This document shows, one piece after another, positions 27,343-35,938 of a stretch of DNA of 40,228 nucleotides; the first letter of the stretch is position 1, and the number at the start of each line of letters is the position of its first letter. This DNA is from Nitrobacter winogradskyi (GTDB lineage Bacteria; Pseudomonadota; Alphaproteobacteria; Rhizobiales; Xanthobacteraceae). The notes under the pieces were generated by a model. That model was not told the origin of the DNA and did not search any database. It saw nothing but the letters and a program-made list of their open reading frames with translations. Where the stretch lies: contig NZ_BJNF01000014.1 in the NCBI RefSeq assembly GCF_006539545.1, positions 1 through 40,228 of the forward strand, read 5' to 3'. A program made the translations under genes and the position numbers.

Positions 27343-28020
27343 CTAAGAGGATGAAATAAGTTTCTCGATCGCCTCTAGAACCTGTAAGTGATCCCTTGTG
27401 CTTAGCGGGGCGCTGGTAAAGTAACGCTCTTGCCCGAAAGGTACGTTTGCCCGTCGCTCCAGAGTGAAGCGAGGCGCAGGAAGCTTCAGCGTTTCGCTCG
27501 TTCGATCAAATTCGAAATCCAATCGAGCGAACCCCATCTTGTCAGGCGTGCGAAAGAGCTCACCTGCTTTCAATGAGACCACTTGGGAAATGGCATCATA
27601 CGCCGCTAATAGTCGATCTAAAGGTCGGTCGAAATCCACGACCACGTTGCTCAAGAACAATTCGCGCATCGATGTGAGTTCGCGGAATGACCACTCAGTC
27701 TGCAGCCAAGTCATCAGATCAGTTAGAAAGTGCTGTCCGATGTCGGTCGTTTGCGCGGCTGCTACAAACCCGTCAGTATAGACCCAGAACTCATTGATCG
27801 CCCCAGAATGGGTATCCGACTTGAAATGACCTGCGCCGAAACGAAAGCCTTTCTGCTTGAATTCCTCCAACGTCACAGCGACGTTCGGCACTTGGGCGAA
27901 GTTGTAGCGAGCGACCAGCATCGGCAAAAACGTAGGGTCGTTGATGCCATCAATCGGGTGTACCGCCTCGAACTGAAATAGCCATGTAACTCGGCATGTT
28001 TCGTGGGCGACGAGCTTCAA
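27343..28020 (-). CDS. third gene of toxin-antitoxin operon, unknown function
   Basis: A 225-residue soluble protein (MKLVAHETCRVTWLFQFEAV). Its ATG overlaps the antitoxin TGA (ATGA at 28017-28020), so it belongs to the same operon and is probably made in proportion to it. The middle has strand-rich segments EFWVYTDGFVAAAQTTD and FLTDLMTWLQTEW. It does not look like the SecB chaperone of known tripartite systems. A chaperone, a second antitoxin or an effector are all possible. Confidence 0.75.
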   Translation of the reverse strand: MKLVAHETCRVTWLFQFEAVHPIDGINDPTFLPMLVARYNFAQVPNVAVTLEEFKQKGFRFGAGHFKSDTHSGAINEFWVYTDGFVAAAQTTDIGQHFLTDLMTWLQTEWSFRELTSMRELFLSNVVVDFDRPLDRLLAAYDAISQVVSLKAGELFRTPDKMGFARLDFEFDRTSETLKLPAPRFTLERRANVPFGQERYFTSAPLSTRDHLQVLEAIEKLISSS

Positions 28021-28583
28021 TTGACCGCACTCCGTGGCGTGGCAAATATAGCGCTGTTCAATGCACCGATATTTCCTTGGCCAATGGCGTTGCCGAAGCC
28101 TGCAGCATCCCAGAGTCCGCTTTCGCCGAATAGCTGGACGAGCGATCGGTTATCCGATTGCGATTGCTGTGCAGTTCCGCTTACTTGCGCGAGAGCCGTT
28201 CCATCTTGCACTTCGCGAAGGACCTGAGGTTCCACCATGAGGGACTCGTAAACCGTCGCCGGCTGCATTGCGACAACGCTTGAGTCCATGACTGAATTTA
28301 GGAAATCAGGGTAACTTACGAACCTGACCTGCAACGCAACGTCGAGACTGCATGCGATGTCCAGCAGCGTTTGCACGGTTACCTTGCCGTATTCGGAGTT
28401 CTCAAGGCGCGAAATGGTACTCTGTTTCTTGCCTAGCCGTTCAGCGAACGCTTGTTGAGTTAGGCCGGTTTTCTCGCGAAGCGCCTGGATCTGATAGGCT
28501 ATCCAACCTCGAACGGTTGTTTGCAAATACCCGTCACGGAAGGACTTCTCTCGAAACTTTTCAAGCTTACGTCGGTCGAACAC
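28017..28583 (-). CDS. XRE-family antitoxin/regulator (HigA-like)
   Basis: A 188-residue DNA-binding protein. The HTH_3 domain is at about 30-85: QIQALREKTGLTQQAFAERL with recognition helix KKQSTISRLE. After residue 90 comes an unusually long polar tail rich in Ser, Gln and Gly (ending AIFATPRSAVN). Simple HigA proteins are near 100 residues. The start overlaps the end of the toxin gene by 17 bp, a layout typical of HigBA-type modules with the toxin first. It is expected to repress its own operon. Confidence 0.85.
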   Translation of the reverse strand: MFDRRKLEKFREKSFRDGYLQTTVRGWIAYQIQALREKTGLTQQAFAERLGKKQSTISRLENSEYGKVTVQTLLDIACSLDVALQVRFVSYPDFLNSVMDSSVVAMQPATVYESLMVEPQVLREVQDGTALAQVSGTAQQSQSDNRSLVQLFGESGLWDAAGFGNAIGQGNIGALNSAIFATPRSAVN

Positions 28584-28947
28584 AGGCGAGGGCCTTTTTG
28601 GGGTTTGCTTCGATCTCTTTTTTTCGCTTCACGGCTGTTTTTTTCACGTCGGCTGGGTCGTAGACTTTCTGCTTGTGGTTGCAGATGGCGACAACGATGA
28701 ACTCCCGCCTCGCCGTCCCGTAAAAGCCCAAGACCCTCCATTCGATCTTGGCTGCATCGGTCAATCGAATTTCGATGATCTTGTTTTTCTTATCTAGGAT
28801 GTCGGAATAGGGCTTTTTCCATACGTCGCGGCCTTCGAGATTGTCGAAAACAGATGAGTGCGAACCCTGAGCGGTGGTGGTGGCATCATACCATCGCTGC
28901 CATAGGTTTAAGGAACCTCCATCATCGTAGCAGCGATAGGTCCACAT
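28567..28947 (-). CDS. HigB/RelE-like toxin (phage Gp49-like)
   Basis: A 126-residue protein. The C-terminal half has the RelE/HigB-type pattern: IIEIRLTDAAKIEWRVLGFY, then EFIVVAICNHKQKVYDP and a basic helix KKTAVKRKKEIEAN. Family members cut ribosome-bound mRNA. The N-terminal 50 residues are longer than usual. It is the first gene of the operon, and a promoter is expected in 28948-29000. Assignment rests on pattern and gene order. Confidence 0.75.
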   Translation of the reverse strand: MWTYRCYDDGGSLNLWQRWYDATTTAQGSHSSVFDNLEGRDVWKKPYSDILDKKNKIIEIRLTDAAKIEWRVLGFYGTARREFIVVAICNHKQKVYDPADVKKTAVKRKKEIEANPKKALACVRPT

Positions 28948-29108
28948 CCGTATAACTTTTTTGCGATAATATTACCCGCGTATCCATTTAGTTAACCGGG
29001 GGTGCCGAGTCCGTCAAAGTCGACCCGGCGTGGTCCAAGTTGTAACCCAGCAGTTCCACGATCAGCGAACATCGAGCATCAAGGCGGCGACTGCCTCGAG
29101 TCTCCCGA

Positions 29109-29324
29109 TTAGGAAAAACCGCCTGCCCGTCCGGCAGTTGAGGCGCTTGCGTCAGCAGCCCTCAAACGCCGGGATATCTTCAGGACAGTCGCCCGGCCGC
29201 ATTTCATCGTATTTTGGATTGCGGTCCATGACTGGCCAGTCGCCAACAAACGGGCAATACCCTCGTTGCGGTCGGTATCTTCGGGCCGCCCCTTGTAAAG
29301 GCCATCAGCCTTTGCTTTGGCTTG
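29109..29324 (-). pseudogene. C-terminal remnant of a serine recombinase
   Basis: Reading the minus strand in one frame gives QAKAKADGLYKGRPEDTDRN, then IARLLATGQSWTAIQ and CGRATVLKISRRLR. This is the linker and HTH of a resolvase, closely similar in layout to the end of the complete recombinase at 29948-30490. A stop precedes the fragment and the catalytic domain is absent. It is part of the 461-bp gap 28948-29408, which holds nothing else recognisable. Confidence 0.7.
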
Positions 29325-29408
29325 CCCTGAGTCCTAACGGTCGGGTGGCTACCGGGGTCAGCTTTTGTTCTCGCCTGTCCTAAATTTGGGGTTTTTGCCG
29401 GGGTCATT

Positions 29409-29834
29409 ATGCGGGCACTGATCATTCTTTTGTTTCTCGTCTTTTCCAATTCAGCGAATGCGCAACTCTATTCGGGCAACATGATGCATGAGGCGTGCGA
29501 AGGGCCAAAGCGCGCTCCGATTCTGGCGTATATTGCCGGAGTGCTGGACCAGGACCAAGTCAACCTTGGGCGCGTCGCTCAAGCTCAGCTTCGAGTATGG
29601 ACGGGGAAGCAGGATATCGCGGCGGTCAAGGCGGTCGATAGTGCAATGACCAACCTAACGGGTGACATTCAGCAATACTGTCTGCCGAAGAATGCGAGCC
29701 TCATCCAGATAAGCGATGTGTTTTGCAAGTATCTCAAGGATTACCCCGCCAAGCGACATGTCGGTGCCTCTGAGCTTGTCGTAGAATCTCTGTTAAATGT
29801 CTGGCCTTGCAGGGTTCGCGGAGGAGCAGAATGA
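29409..29834 (+). CDS. Rap1a/Tai family immunity-like protein
   Basis: A 141-residue exported protein. The signal peptide is MRALIILLFLVFSNSANA with cleavage before Gln19. The mature part matches the Rap1a/Tai layout: MMHEACEG, APILAYIAGVLDQ, conserved Cys in QQYCLPKNASLIQISD and YLKDYPAKRHVGASELVVES ending in WPC. Family members neutralise type VI amidase effectors in the periplasm. No effector or secretion gene is nearby, so it may be an orphan immunity or a general housekeeping homologue, which is common in this group. Confidence 0.8.
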   Translation: MRALIILLFLVFSNSANAQLYSGNMMHEACEGPKRAPILAYIAGVLDQDQVNLGRVAQAQLRVWTGKQDIAAVKAVDSAMTNLTGDIQQYCLPKNASLIQISDVFCKYLKDYPAKRHVGASELVVESLLNVWPCRVRGGAE

Positions 29835-29947
29835 AGACTTCACGCCGTTGCTTAGCTAGGCGTCGTTCGATAAGCCGTTGGACCCAATGTCAACTACAGA
29901 AGGTCTAATGACCGTTCACCGGCTTTCAATTCTGCGATCTTCGGACT

Positions 29948-30490
29948 CTAAGCTTCGAGCGCTCTGTAAACGCTCGCACGGCCTATCTTGAGTGCCTTAG
30001 CAATCGCGACCGGTCCCAAACCTTCTGCCTTGAGCGCCCGGACCTTGGCAACGTCAATCGACGGCTTGCGGCCCTTATAGACGCCTTCCGCCTTGGCCTT
30101 GGCGATCCCTTCTAGCTGGCGTTCCTTCCGCAGGTTGGTTTCAAACTCTGCGAATACGCCAAGCATATCCAAAAATGCCTTCCCAGCGGCGGTGCTGGTA
30201 TCGATCGGTTGCTCCGTCGCCTTGAGGCTTGCACCCTTAGAACGTACGGCCCGAACAATATCCTGCAGGTCACCAATGGAGCGGGCTAACCGGTCAATCC
30301 GGGTCACGGTTAGCACGTCACCAGCCCTCAGAAAGTCTAGGATCGTCTGCAACTCAACTCGCCCGGTGGTGCTAGTTCCTGAAACCTTCTCTGAACGGAT
30401 CACCTCGCAGCCTACAGCCCTAAGCGCCGCGATCTGAATGCTCACGTCCTGGTCGGTGGTGCTAACCCGCGCATAACCAATTGTGGTCAT
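29948..30490 (-). CDS. serine recombinase (resolvase/invertase family)
   Basis: A 180-residue small serine recombinase. The catalytic domain begins MTTIGYARVSTTDQDVSIQI with the nucleophile Ser10 in ARVSTTDQ. Conserved Arg residues appear in DVLTVTRIDRLARSIGDLQD. Helix E is in AFLDMLGVFAEFETNLRKER. The C-terminal HTH is at about 145-178 (ALKAEGLGPVAIAKALKIGR). Length and layout are those of Tn3-type resolvases and DNA invertases. A res-like repeat region lies immediately upstream. No transposase is adjacent. Confidence 0.94.
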   Translation of the reverse strand: MTTIGYARVSTTDQDVSIQIAALRAVGCEVIRSEKVSGTSTTGRVELQTILDFLRAGDVLTVTRIDRLARSIGDLQDIVRAVRSKGASLKATEQPIDTSTAAGKAFLDMLGVFAEFETNLRKERQLEGIAKAKAEGVYKGRKPSIDVAKVRALKAEGLGPVAIAKALKIGRASVYRALEA

Positions 30491-30590
30491 TTGACTGCCT
30501 CTGTCTCATTTGACTCTAGACGTTAAATCTCTAGTGTCTCAAAATACTGGAGTCAATTCTATTGAGACAAATATTTTGTCTCGTGGCGCT
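30491..30590. promoter_or_regulatory. res-like recombination/operator site
   Basis: Immediately upstream of the recombinase start are four tgtctc/gagaca elements. These include the near-palindrome gagacaaatattttgtctc (30564-30582) and tgtctc at 30502-30507 and 30535-30540. Spacing and AT-rich centre resemble the paired subsites of a resolvase res site, which also serves as operator. Assignment is by position and pattern only. Confidence 0.5.
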
Positions 30591-30826
30591 GTACCGCGAG
30601 GGTTTACCCTATTGGGACGTAATGGGACGATTGAGAGAGAGTTAGGATCCCGAGATCAGTTTGCAGTGATCCGGCAGCAGGGCCCGCATCACCTGCTCCC
30701 GGCTTTCGATCAACCGGAGAGGATCACCGGGCAGCAGTCCGAATATTCACGCTTGGCAGCGATCTCCAAACAATCACTAGCCAAGGCGATGCGTGGAGGT
30801 CGGGAAATCAGATCTGTTCCCTAACC
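30591..30826 (-). other. possible gene fragment
   Basis: The minus strand carries two short matching pieces in different frames (SDCLEIAAKREYSD, then LIESREQVMRALLP). This looks like the decayed end of a small rhizobial protein. No complete gene is seen here. Confidence 0.3.
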
Positions 30827-31372
30827 TCATTTGCCATGACCACTGACGAGGCTCAGTTGCACTTCAATGTCGTTGAAGGCGGGTTGCGGTTGTAAGCTGT
30901 AAACCTCGATTCGATGGTTACCTCGATTGAGGTGTAATCGGCCAATCATCCTGCCCTTGGAGTTTCGTATGTGGCTCATATTGCATAACGAGTGGAAGGT
31001 TTGATCAACTACGGGAGCTTCTCCAGGTTTTGCGCGAACAACGACTCTGAAGGGAATGGGAAGGCCCAAGCGGGCGCGCGCTCGGTCCGGGATAGCGTCG
31101 TAGTCTGTATTGCTGGTACAGAAACTGCTGCTGTCTCCGTCTCCTACAAGCTTGTCTGCAACACGGGCTTCAATCGAAGGAAAGACAAATTCAAGTTCAA
31201 GCTGATACGACTTGTCCACGGGCACGTTGAATGCCCTATCGAGGATCAAGCCAGACTCTCGAAGGGAAACATCAGTAGCTGCAATCAAGGGCGGGAACGC
31301 GCAGAGCCCCGTGATAAACATTGCAAGCCCAATGATCTGTTTCTGGCAAAGACTGTAGGTGATTGGTCCCAT
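30827..31372 (-). CDS. hypothetical secreted protein (DUF5625-like layout)
   Basis: A 181-residue protein with an N-terminal signal or anchor (LAMFITGLCAFPPLIAATD). The mature part is strand-rich: LELEFVFPSIEARVADKLVG, PIPFRVVVRAKPGEAP, and a closing NHRIEVYSLQPQPAFNDIEV. This layout is reminiscent of DUF5625, a periplasmic or lipoprotein beta-sandwich of unknown role, but the match is weak. An alternative start is the Met at residue 18. It lies between the recombinase and the tape-measure gene. Confidence 0.6.
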   Translation of the reverse strand: MGPITYSLCQKQIIGLAMFITGLCAFPPLIAATDVSLRESGLILDRAFNVPVDKSYQLELEFVFPSIEARVADKLVGDGDSSSFCTSNTDYDAIPDRARARLGLPIPFRVVVRAKPGEAPVVDQTFHSLCNMSHIRNSKGRMIGRLHLNRGNHRIEVYSLQPQPAFNDIEVQLSLVSGHGK

Positions 31373-31736
31373 GTGATCGTCTTCTGCGTCAAATGCTGTG
31401 ATCTAGCGTCACTAGTTGTGTCGTCTTAAACTTGGTTCTGAATTACTCGACAAAGTAACGCGACGCGTTGCTGTCGTTTGTGAACAGTAGCCAAGCGCCT
31501 CGCAGACATCCCCTCCGGTTTTCCCTCGGTCGAAGCAAGGACGCCGGTTTTTTTATTGGCACCGGCCCCCAGGTCGGGAAGCCCGCTCATACTTTCGAGC
31601 ACCGAACGCGACGTCATATCGCGTAATACCAAGCCCCTCTCGCGAGAGGCACCCCCAAAATCTTAAGTCCCACCCCATCGCGAACCGCTTTTTGCGGCGC
31701 GCGCCCTAAAAGCCGTTTTATCAACTGAGAAGAAGA
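31373..31736. other. spacer before tape-measure gene
   Basis: No supported gene. A purine-rich ribosome site (gagaagaaga) ends the spacer at 31736. The sequence 31555-31600 is GC-rich with possible secondary structure. Confidence 0.35.
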
Positions 31737-34700
31737 ATGACTGAAAACATCAATGTCCGGTCCACCCTAACTGCCGTCAACGAAGCCTCGCCAGTGATCC
31801 GCAATGTCATCGCGGACCTGAAGCGGCTGGAAAGAGTCGGCAAAAGCTTCAACGCGTCGTTTGCTAACCTAGGCCGTGCAGGGATTGCGTCCCTGGATGG
31901 TTTCTCCCGCGCTGCGAAAAGTGCAGCGGCGGAGATGCACGGCATCGCCAACACGGCAAGGTCCGCGAGCCGGTCCTATTCAGAATCATGGTCCCGCGCG
32001 ACCGAACATCGGCTTAATGAAAATCGGCGGATGTACGCTCACCTTGAGCGGTTGGAATCCACTTACCGGCAACAGATCGAAAGGACTGCGGCTGCGGAAC
32101 GTCGTGCGGTGCGTGGTGGTGCTATCGGTCGCGGCGGCATCGGCGGCGGTCGCTTGCCCGCTCCGAGTCTTCGCTCCATTGCGATCGGTGGCGTTATCGG
32201 TGGTGCTGGGATCGCAAGCGCTATTAGGAAACGACTTGAAGTGCAGGCTGCGGAAGTTCGTAGCCAGATGTTTGGTGAACTATCCAAAACCGAGACCGAA
32301 GCACTGCGGAGTAGTTATGCCGATAAAGCCGGAATCAAGTACGGCATTGGCACGTCGGAAGCGCTGGATGCTGCGACTGAAGGGCTCAAAGCCGGAATCG
32401 CAAAGCAGTTCGCTGGTGAATTCGGCGATCTGGCTTTGAAGGCGCAAGCCGGACTCGATATCCCTTCCGAAGACGTTGCGAAGTTGCTTGGTCGTCTCGC
32501 TACTCAGATGCCCTGGTCCAAGGACCGCTTCAGTAAGGTCCTTAATGCGGTTGCAATTGCTAACCGCGACACAGCAGCCTCCGGTTCCGAAATAGTGGAA
32601 GCTACGCGGCGTTCGTTATCGGCCCTCGTAACCACGAAGATGACGCCGGAGCAGCTCGCGGCCATCAACGGCACCAATATCTCGCTAGGTGTCCAGCCTT
32701 TCAAGGCTGGGACGTTTCTTTCCTTCCTGACGTCTCAAGTCGCCGGAGCCAACTCCGCCCGCTGGAATACGCAACCGGCGAAAGACCTCAGGTCGGCCAG
32801 TATGGCGCTCGGTTTTGGTGGTCGTGGCGGTATGGCTCAGGCCATGCGGGACAACCCGGTAGAAACGTACCTGAAGATCCTCGATCAGTTGGCGCAGATG
32901 CCGGAAGTGCTCCGAACGAAAGTTGCAAAGCAACTCGGTGGGCGAGAATGGATGGATGAGCTTCTGACGGCGGTTCTAGGACGCGACAAGCTCCGGCAGG
33001 TTCTTAAAGACATCGGCAAGAATTCCGGATTCCTCGACAAGGTGGCGCTGCAAAAGATCAGATCTATGAAAGGCCGGTGGGCTTCAATCTCTGCCGCCTT
33101 TGAACTCGCTTGGGAGAAGATCGGCGGCGGTATGGAAACCGCCTTCGATCAGATCAGCAATGCCATCATAGATCTTGCAGATCGGTTCAATTTCGACTCA
33201 GTTCGCGATCATTTTTCCGCACTCATTGACGGTATCCGCGAGGGGTTCGGCTTGAAATCTTGGGGCGATGCTGTGAACGCGTTCGCCAAGGAATTCGACG
33301 CCGGAACGACCGCCAAGTGGCGAGCTTACGGAAAAGGCTTTGCCGAAGGTATCCGAGAATTTGCCGGTGGTCTTGCAACCGCGTTCAGTGTCGTTCGGTT
33401 TCTGGCCGGAAGTTCGAACGATTCCGAAGGCTTTGGCCGGTTCACGGCAAAGATGACCGGCCTGGTGATCGCTCTGGCCCTACTATCGCCCGTGCTGTCA
33501 GTGCTATCGATCTTCACCGGTCTCGTGGTGACACTGGCGAACCTTAATCCGTTCGCGCGGCTGGCTCTTGGTCTCACGGCACTGGCCTTCGGCATTAAGC
33601 GAGTTTTGGATTTCGTTGCCGACAAGATTTTCTCGGTTTTCGTGTCCATCGTGGATTCGATCAAGAATGTAGCCTTATCGATCGTCAACACTGTGCGCGG
33701 ATGGATCGGCCTCGCCCCCCTAGGTGCTGGCAGCCATGGCGCGTCCGGCAGTTGGACTGATGCCCCAAAATCGTCCGGCGCATCGGGAGGGTGGAGTCCA
33801 ACCTCGCGGAAGGCAGCACAATCCTTCGCTAATCCCGGAGCAACGCCTGCAAGCTACACCACCGGTAGCGGGCTAAACGGCGATTCCTATAGTCAGATGT
33901 TTGCCGGTACAGCGTTGGCAGGCAAAGGCGCTCAGATCGCAGCAGCAGCAAAGGCGAACGGTATCCCGCCCGAATTACTCGGAGCCGTGATCGCTCACGA
34001 AACCGGCAAAGGTCGCAACGTCCGCTTCAATAATGTCGCTGGATTGATGGACCCCGAAACAGGTTTTAAAACTAAGCAGGGATTTGCCAGCATTGATGAC
34101 GGGATCAATGCTGCGGCTCGCACCGTCGCAAAGAACTACCGGGCTGCCGGGGGAGACCTTGGCAAGATGGGCGCTAGGTATGCGCCTGTCGGTGCTGCCA
34201 ACGATCCGAACGGCCTGAATAAAAACTGGCCTAATGCCGTTACCGGATATCAGCGCCAACTGTCATCGACCGGCATCATGAGCAAAGACCCGGTTGACGT
34301 TGCTAGTCAGTTCGTCGGCAAAAACGAGTATCAGGACCGCGCCGAGCTAACGAGCTTCGTTAGGCATGACGTTGCTGGCAAGGTGAATGCATGGTGCGCT
34401 CGTTTTGTGAACTCCTCTCTAGCCGCTGCTGGTGGCAAAGGAACGGGTAGTGCTGCTGCTAGAAGCTTCTACCAGTGGGGCGATCCGGTAACGGACGCGG
34501 TGAAGCGGGGTGATGTCATGGTCGCACCTCACCACGTCGGTTTTGCCACCGGTAAAGTCAGCGCGGATGGCCGAATCCAGATGCTTTCCGGCAATCACGG
34601 CGACGCCGTTGGTTATAGCTGGGAGCCTCGTGGAAAGTACCAGCTAAGAAGGGGATCTATCACAAGCGGAGTTCCCCTTCCTCAGGATGCAATCAAAAAC

Positions 34701-34880
34701 GTGCCTTCGATCACAAACCAAAACGGAGACGCTAGTCTCGGTGGTGGTTCACGTGGACAGGTCGCGATCAATATCCATGGCGGTTCCCACGATCCTGAAG
34801 CTCTTGCCCTTCTGGTGCAGCGTCGAGTCGACGAGTCGATGAACTGGCGAACTCACGAAAGTGAGTCGGAATACACCTAA
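31737..34880 (+). CDS. phage tail tape-measure protein with C-terminal peptidoglycan hydrolase domains
   Basis: A 1047-residue phage tail protein. Residues 1-130 are helical and coiled, typical of tape measures; about 165-480 resembles the TP901 core (FGGRGGMAQAMRDNPVETYL). A hydrophobic stretch lies near 572-620 (GLVIALALLSPVLSVLSIFT). A lysozyme/transglycosylase-like segment follows (about 723-840: GIPPELLGAVIAHETG). The end has a CHAP/NlpC-type domain (about 855-985) with Cys near 885 in VNAWCARFVNSS and His near 933 in VAPHHVGFATG. Such domains let the tail cross the cell wall. No tail or capsid genes flank it, and it ends at a strong terminator. Confidence 0.9.
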   Translation: MTENINVRSTLTAVNEASPVIRNVIADLKRLERVGKSFNASFANLGRAGIASLDGFSRAAKSAAAEMHGIANTARSASRSYSESWSRATEHRLNENRRMYAHLERLESTYRQQIERTAAAERRAVRGGAIGRGGIGGGRLPAPSLRSIAIGGVIGGAGIASAIRKRLEVQAAEVRSQMFGELSKTETEALRSSYADKAGIKYGIGTSEALDAATEGLKAGIAKQFAGEFGDLALKAQAGLDIPSEDVAKLLGRLATQMPWSKDRFSKVLNAVAIANRDTAASGSEIVEATRRSLSALVTTKMTPEQLAAINGTNISLGVQPFKAGTFLSFLTSQVAGANSARWNTQPAKDLRSASMALGFGGRGGMAQAMRDNPVETYLKILDQLAQMPEVLRTKVAKQLGGREWMDELLTAVLGRDKLRQVLKDIGKNSGFLDKVALQKIRSMKGRWASISAAFELAWEKIGGGMETAFDQISNAIIDLADRFNFDSVRDHFSALIDGIREGFGLKSWGDAVNAFAKEFDAGTTAKWRAYGKGFAEGIREFAGGLATAFSVVRFLAGSSNDSEGFGRFTAKMTGLVIALALLSPVLSVLSIFTGLVVTLANLNPFARLALGLTALAFGIKRVLDFVADKIFSVFVSIVDSIKNVALSIVNTVRGWIGLAPLGAGSHGASGSWTDAPKSSGASGGWSPTSRKAAQSFANPGATPASYTTGSGLNGDSYSQMFAGTALAGKGAQIAAAAKANGIPPELLGAVIAHETGKGRNVRFNNVAGLMDPETGFKTKQGFASIDDGINAAARTVAKNYRAAGGDLGKMGARYAPVGAANDPNGLNKNWPNAVTGYQRQLSSTGIMSKDPVDVASQFVGKNEYQDRAELTSFVRHDVAGKVNAWCARFVNSSLAAAGGKGTGSAAARSFYQWGDPVTDAVKRGDVMVAPHHVGFATGKVSADGRIQMLSGNHGDAVGYSWEPRGKYQLRRGSITSGVPLPQDAIKNVPSITNQNGDASLGGGSRGQVAINIHGGSHDPEALALLVQRRVDESMNWRTHESESEYT

Positions 34881-34894
34881 GGGGTGTTGCGTAG

Positions 34895-34937
34895 AAAGGT
34901 CCGCTGAGTTTCTCAGTCTGAGCGGGCCTTTCGTTTG
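34895..34937 (+). terminator. intrinsic terminator after tape-measure gene
   Basis: AAAGGTCCGCT (34895-34905) pairs over 11 bp with AGCGGGCCTTT (34921-34931, one G-T pair), followed by tcgttt. It lies 15 bp after the stop codon at 34880. Confidence 0.8.
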
Positions 34938-35019
34938 CATTTAAGCAAGCCCAACGGCACTTGAATGCAAATTCGGATTCCGCTGATGATGAGGCATTCG
35001 CAACAATGGAATTAACAAA

Positions 35020-35301
35020 ATGAAATTTGAGTATCGAAGTTACGAAGGCGAGTATGACGCGAAAACCGGTCAACACATTGCTAGATCGCGCGACGGTGAT
35101 CTTTTTCTTGTTTCGGGCAGCCAGCCACGTCTACGGAAAGCTATCGACCAGCTGTGGGAGGCACTTCGGTGTCTTGATACTGATCCTATGAGGATGCTCG
35201 ACCTAGAATTGATGGCAATCCCCGGATGGATTCGGCAATGGCTTAGATCAGGTTCTAGCCGAGTCGATATCGATCGAGCCTTCGCCACCGGTCATCTCTA
35301 A
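35020..35301 (+). CDS. hypothetical protein
   Basis: A 93-residue protein beginning MKFEYRSYEGEYDAKTGQHI. It has a helical C-terminal half with Trp-rich segment AIPGWIRQWLRSGSSRVDID. No family is recognised. The alternative +1 frame is open from about 35213 to 35479, overlapping its end, so a frameshift or second small gene is possible. Confidence 0.55.
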   Translation: MKFEYRSYEGEYDAKTGQHIARSRDGDLFLVSGSQPRLRKAIDQLWEALRCLDTDPMRMLDLELMAIPGWIRQWLRSGSSRVDIDRAFATGHL

Positions 35302-35344
35302 GCCCAATCACAACGTCTCGTTAGAGCGCTTTGTTAAAGAACAT

Positions 35345-35479
35345 ATGGCGAACAATGGTCATGGTATGTTCTACTTTCGCCGCTGGCCGATGCGTCATGA
35401 GGCCGAAAAAATTCGCTCTTGGGTAGGTCTTAAGGCGGTTGATCCAACAACTTTGCCAGGGGAAACCCTCGACTCCTAA
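35345..35479 (+). CDS. possible 44-residue protein
   Basis: A short frame (MANNGHGMFYFRRWPMRHEA ...) in the frame that stays open under the end of the previous gene. Composition is protein-like with a Trp-containing basic segment, but the ribosome site is weak. It could be the tail of a frameshifted upstream gene. Confidence 0.3.
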   Translation: MANNGHGMFYFRRWPMRHEAEKIRSWVGLKAVDPTTLPGETLDS

Positions 35480-35599
35480 AAGGCCGGGCCTGTCACTCAA
35501 GTTATTGTAATTATTAACAATTGTTCACAGCAAAATCGGTTCTGCCACCGGACACTTACCCTCTGTTTTCGGGGGTGTTTTCCGGAGCGGAAAGCGGCG

Positions 35600-35669
35600 G
35601 ACTGGGGAAAGTGAGAACAGCTGCGTCGATGTGGGGGGTTCGAACGGACTCACCAGTTGCAAGCCCTCA
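35600..35669 (+). repeat. 70-bp near-repeat, copy 1 (upstream of RHH gene)
   Basis: Begins gactggggaaagtgagaac and ends ttgcaagccctca. It matches 39885-39954 with the same length and most positions identical. It lies 54 bp before the TTG start of the ribbon-helix-helix gene. Confidence 0.8.
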
Positions 35670-35722
35670 CCATCATCGCTCGTCTCACTTCACACCGAAA
35701 CAAACTACGAGGAGAAAACAAC

Positions 35723-35902
35723 TTGTCGCGTTTCTTTTACGATGCGGATGCTGCGAAGCCGTTTCTTTCGGTCCGCTTAAACAGTCACTTGATGGGTCGG
35801 ATCGATGAGGCTCGACTCCGATTGAAGGTGTCGCGGTCCCATCTAGTTCGCCGGGCGATCAACGACATGCTGGACAAAATGCAGATCGCAGAAGCGGCGT
35901 AA
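35723..35902 (+). CDS. ribbon-helix-helix DNA-binding protein
   Basis: A 59-residue protein from a TTG start at 35723, chosen because a strong ribosome site (gaggag) lies 8 bp upstream. An RHH fold is indicated by the strand KPFLSVRLNSHLM followed by helices GRIDEARLRLKVSRSHLVRR and AINDMLDKMQ. Such proteins are transcriptional repressors or antitoxins. No toxin follows; the next gene is the replication initiator, so control of replication is plausible. Confidence 0.8.
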   Translation: MSRFFYDADAAKPFLSVRLNSHLMGRIDEARLRLKVSRSHLVRRAINDMLDKMQIAEAA

Positions 35903-35938
35903 GCAACGTCGCACCTAACACCACCCCAGACACACCAA

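Noticed and set aside
27343-28020. SecB-like chaperone as third gene of the toxin-antitoxin operon
   Set aside because: Gene order fits, but length and sequence pattern do not match SecB, so it is left as unknown.
30510-30824. Plus-strand frame of 104 codons
   Set aside because: It starts inside the res-like site and has no ribosome site; the region looks like a decayed gene on the other strand.
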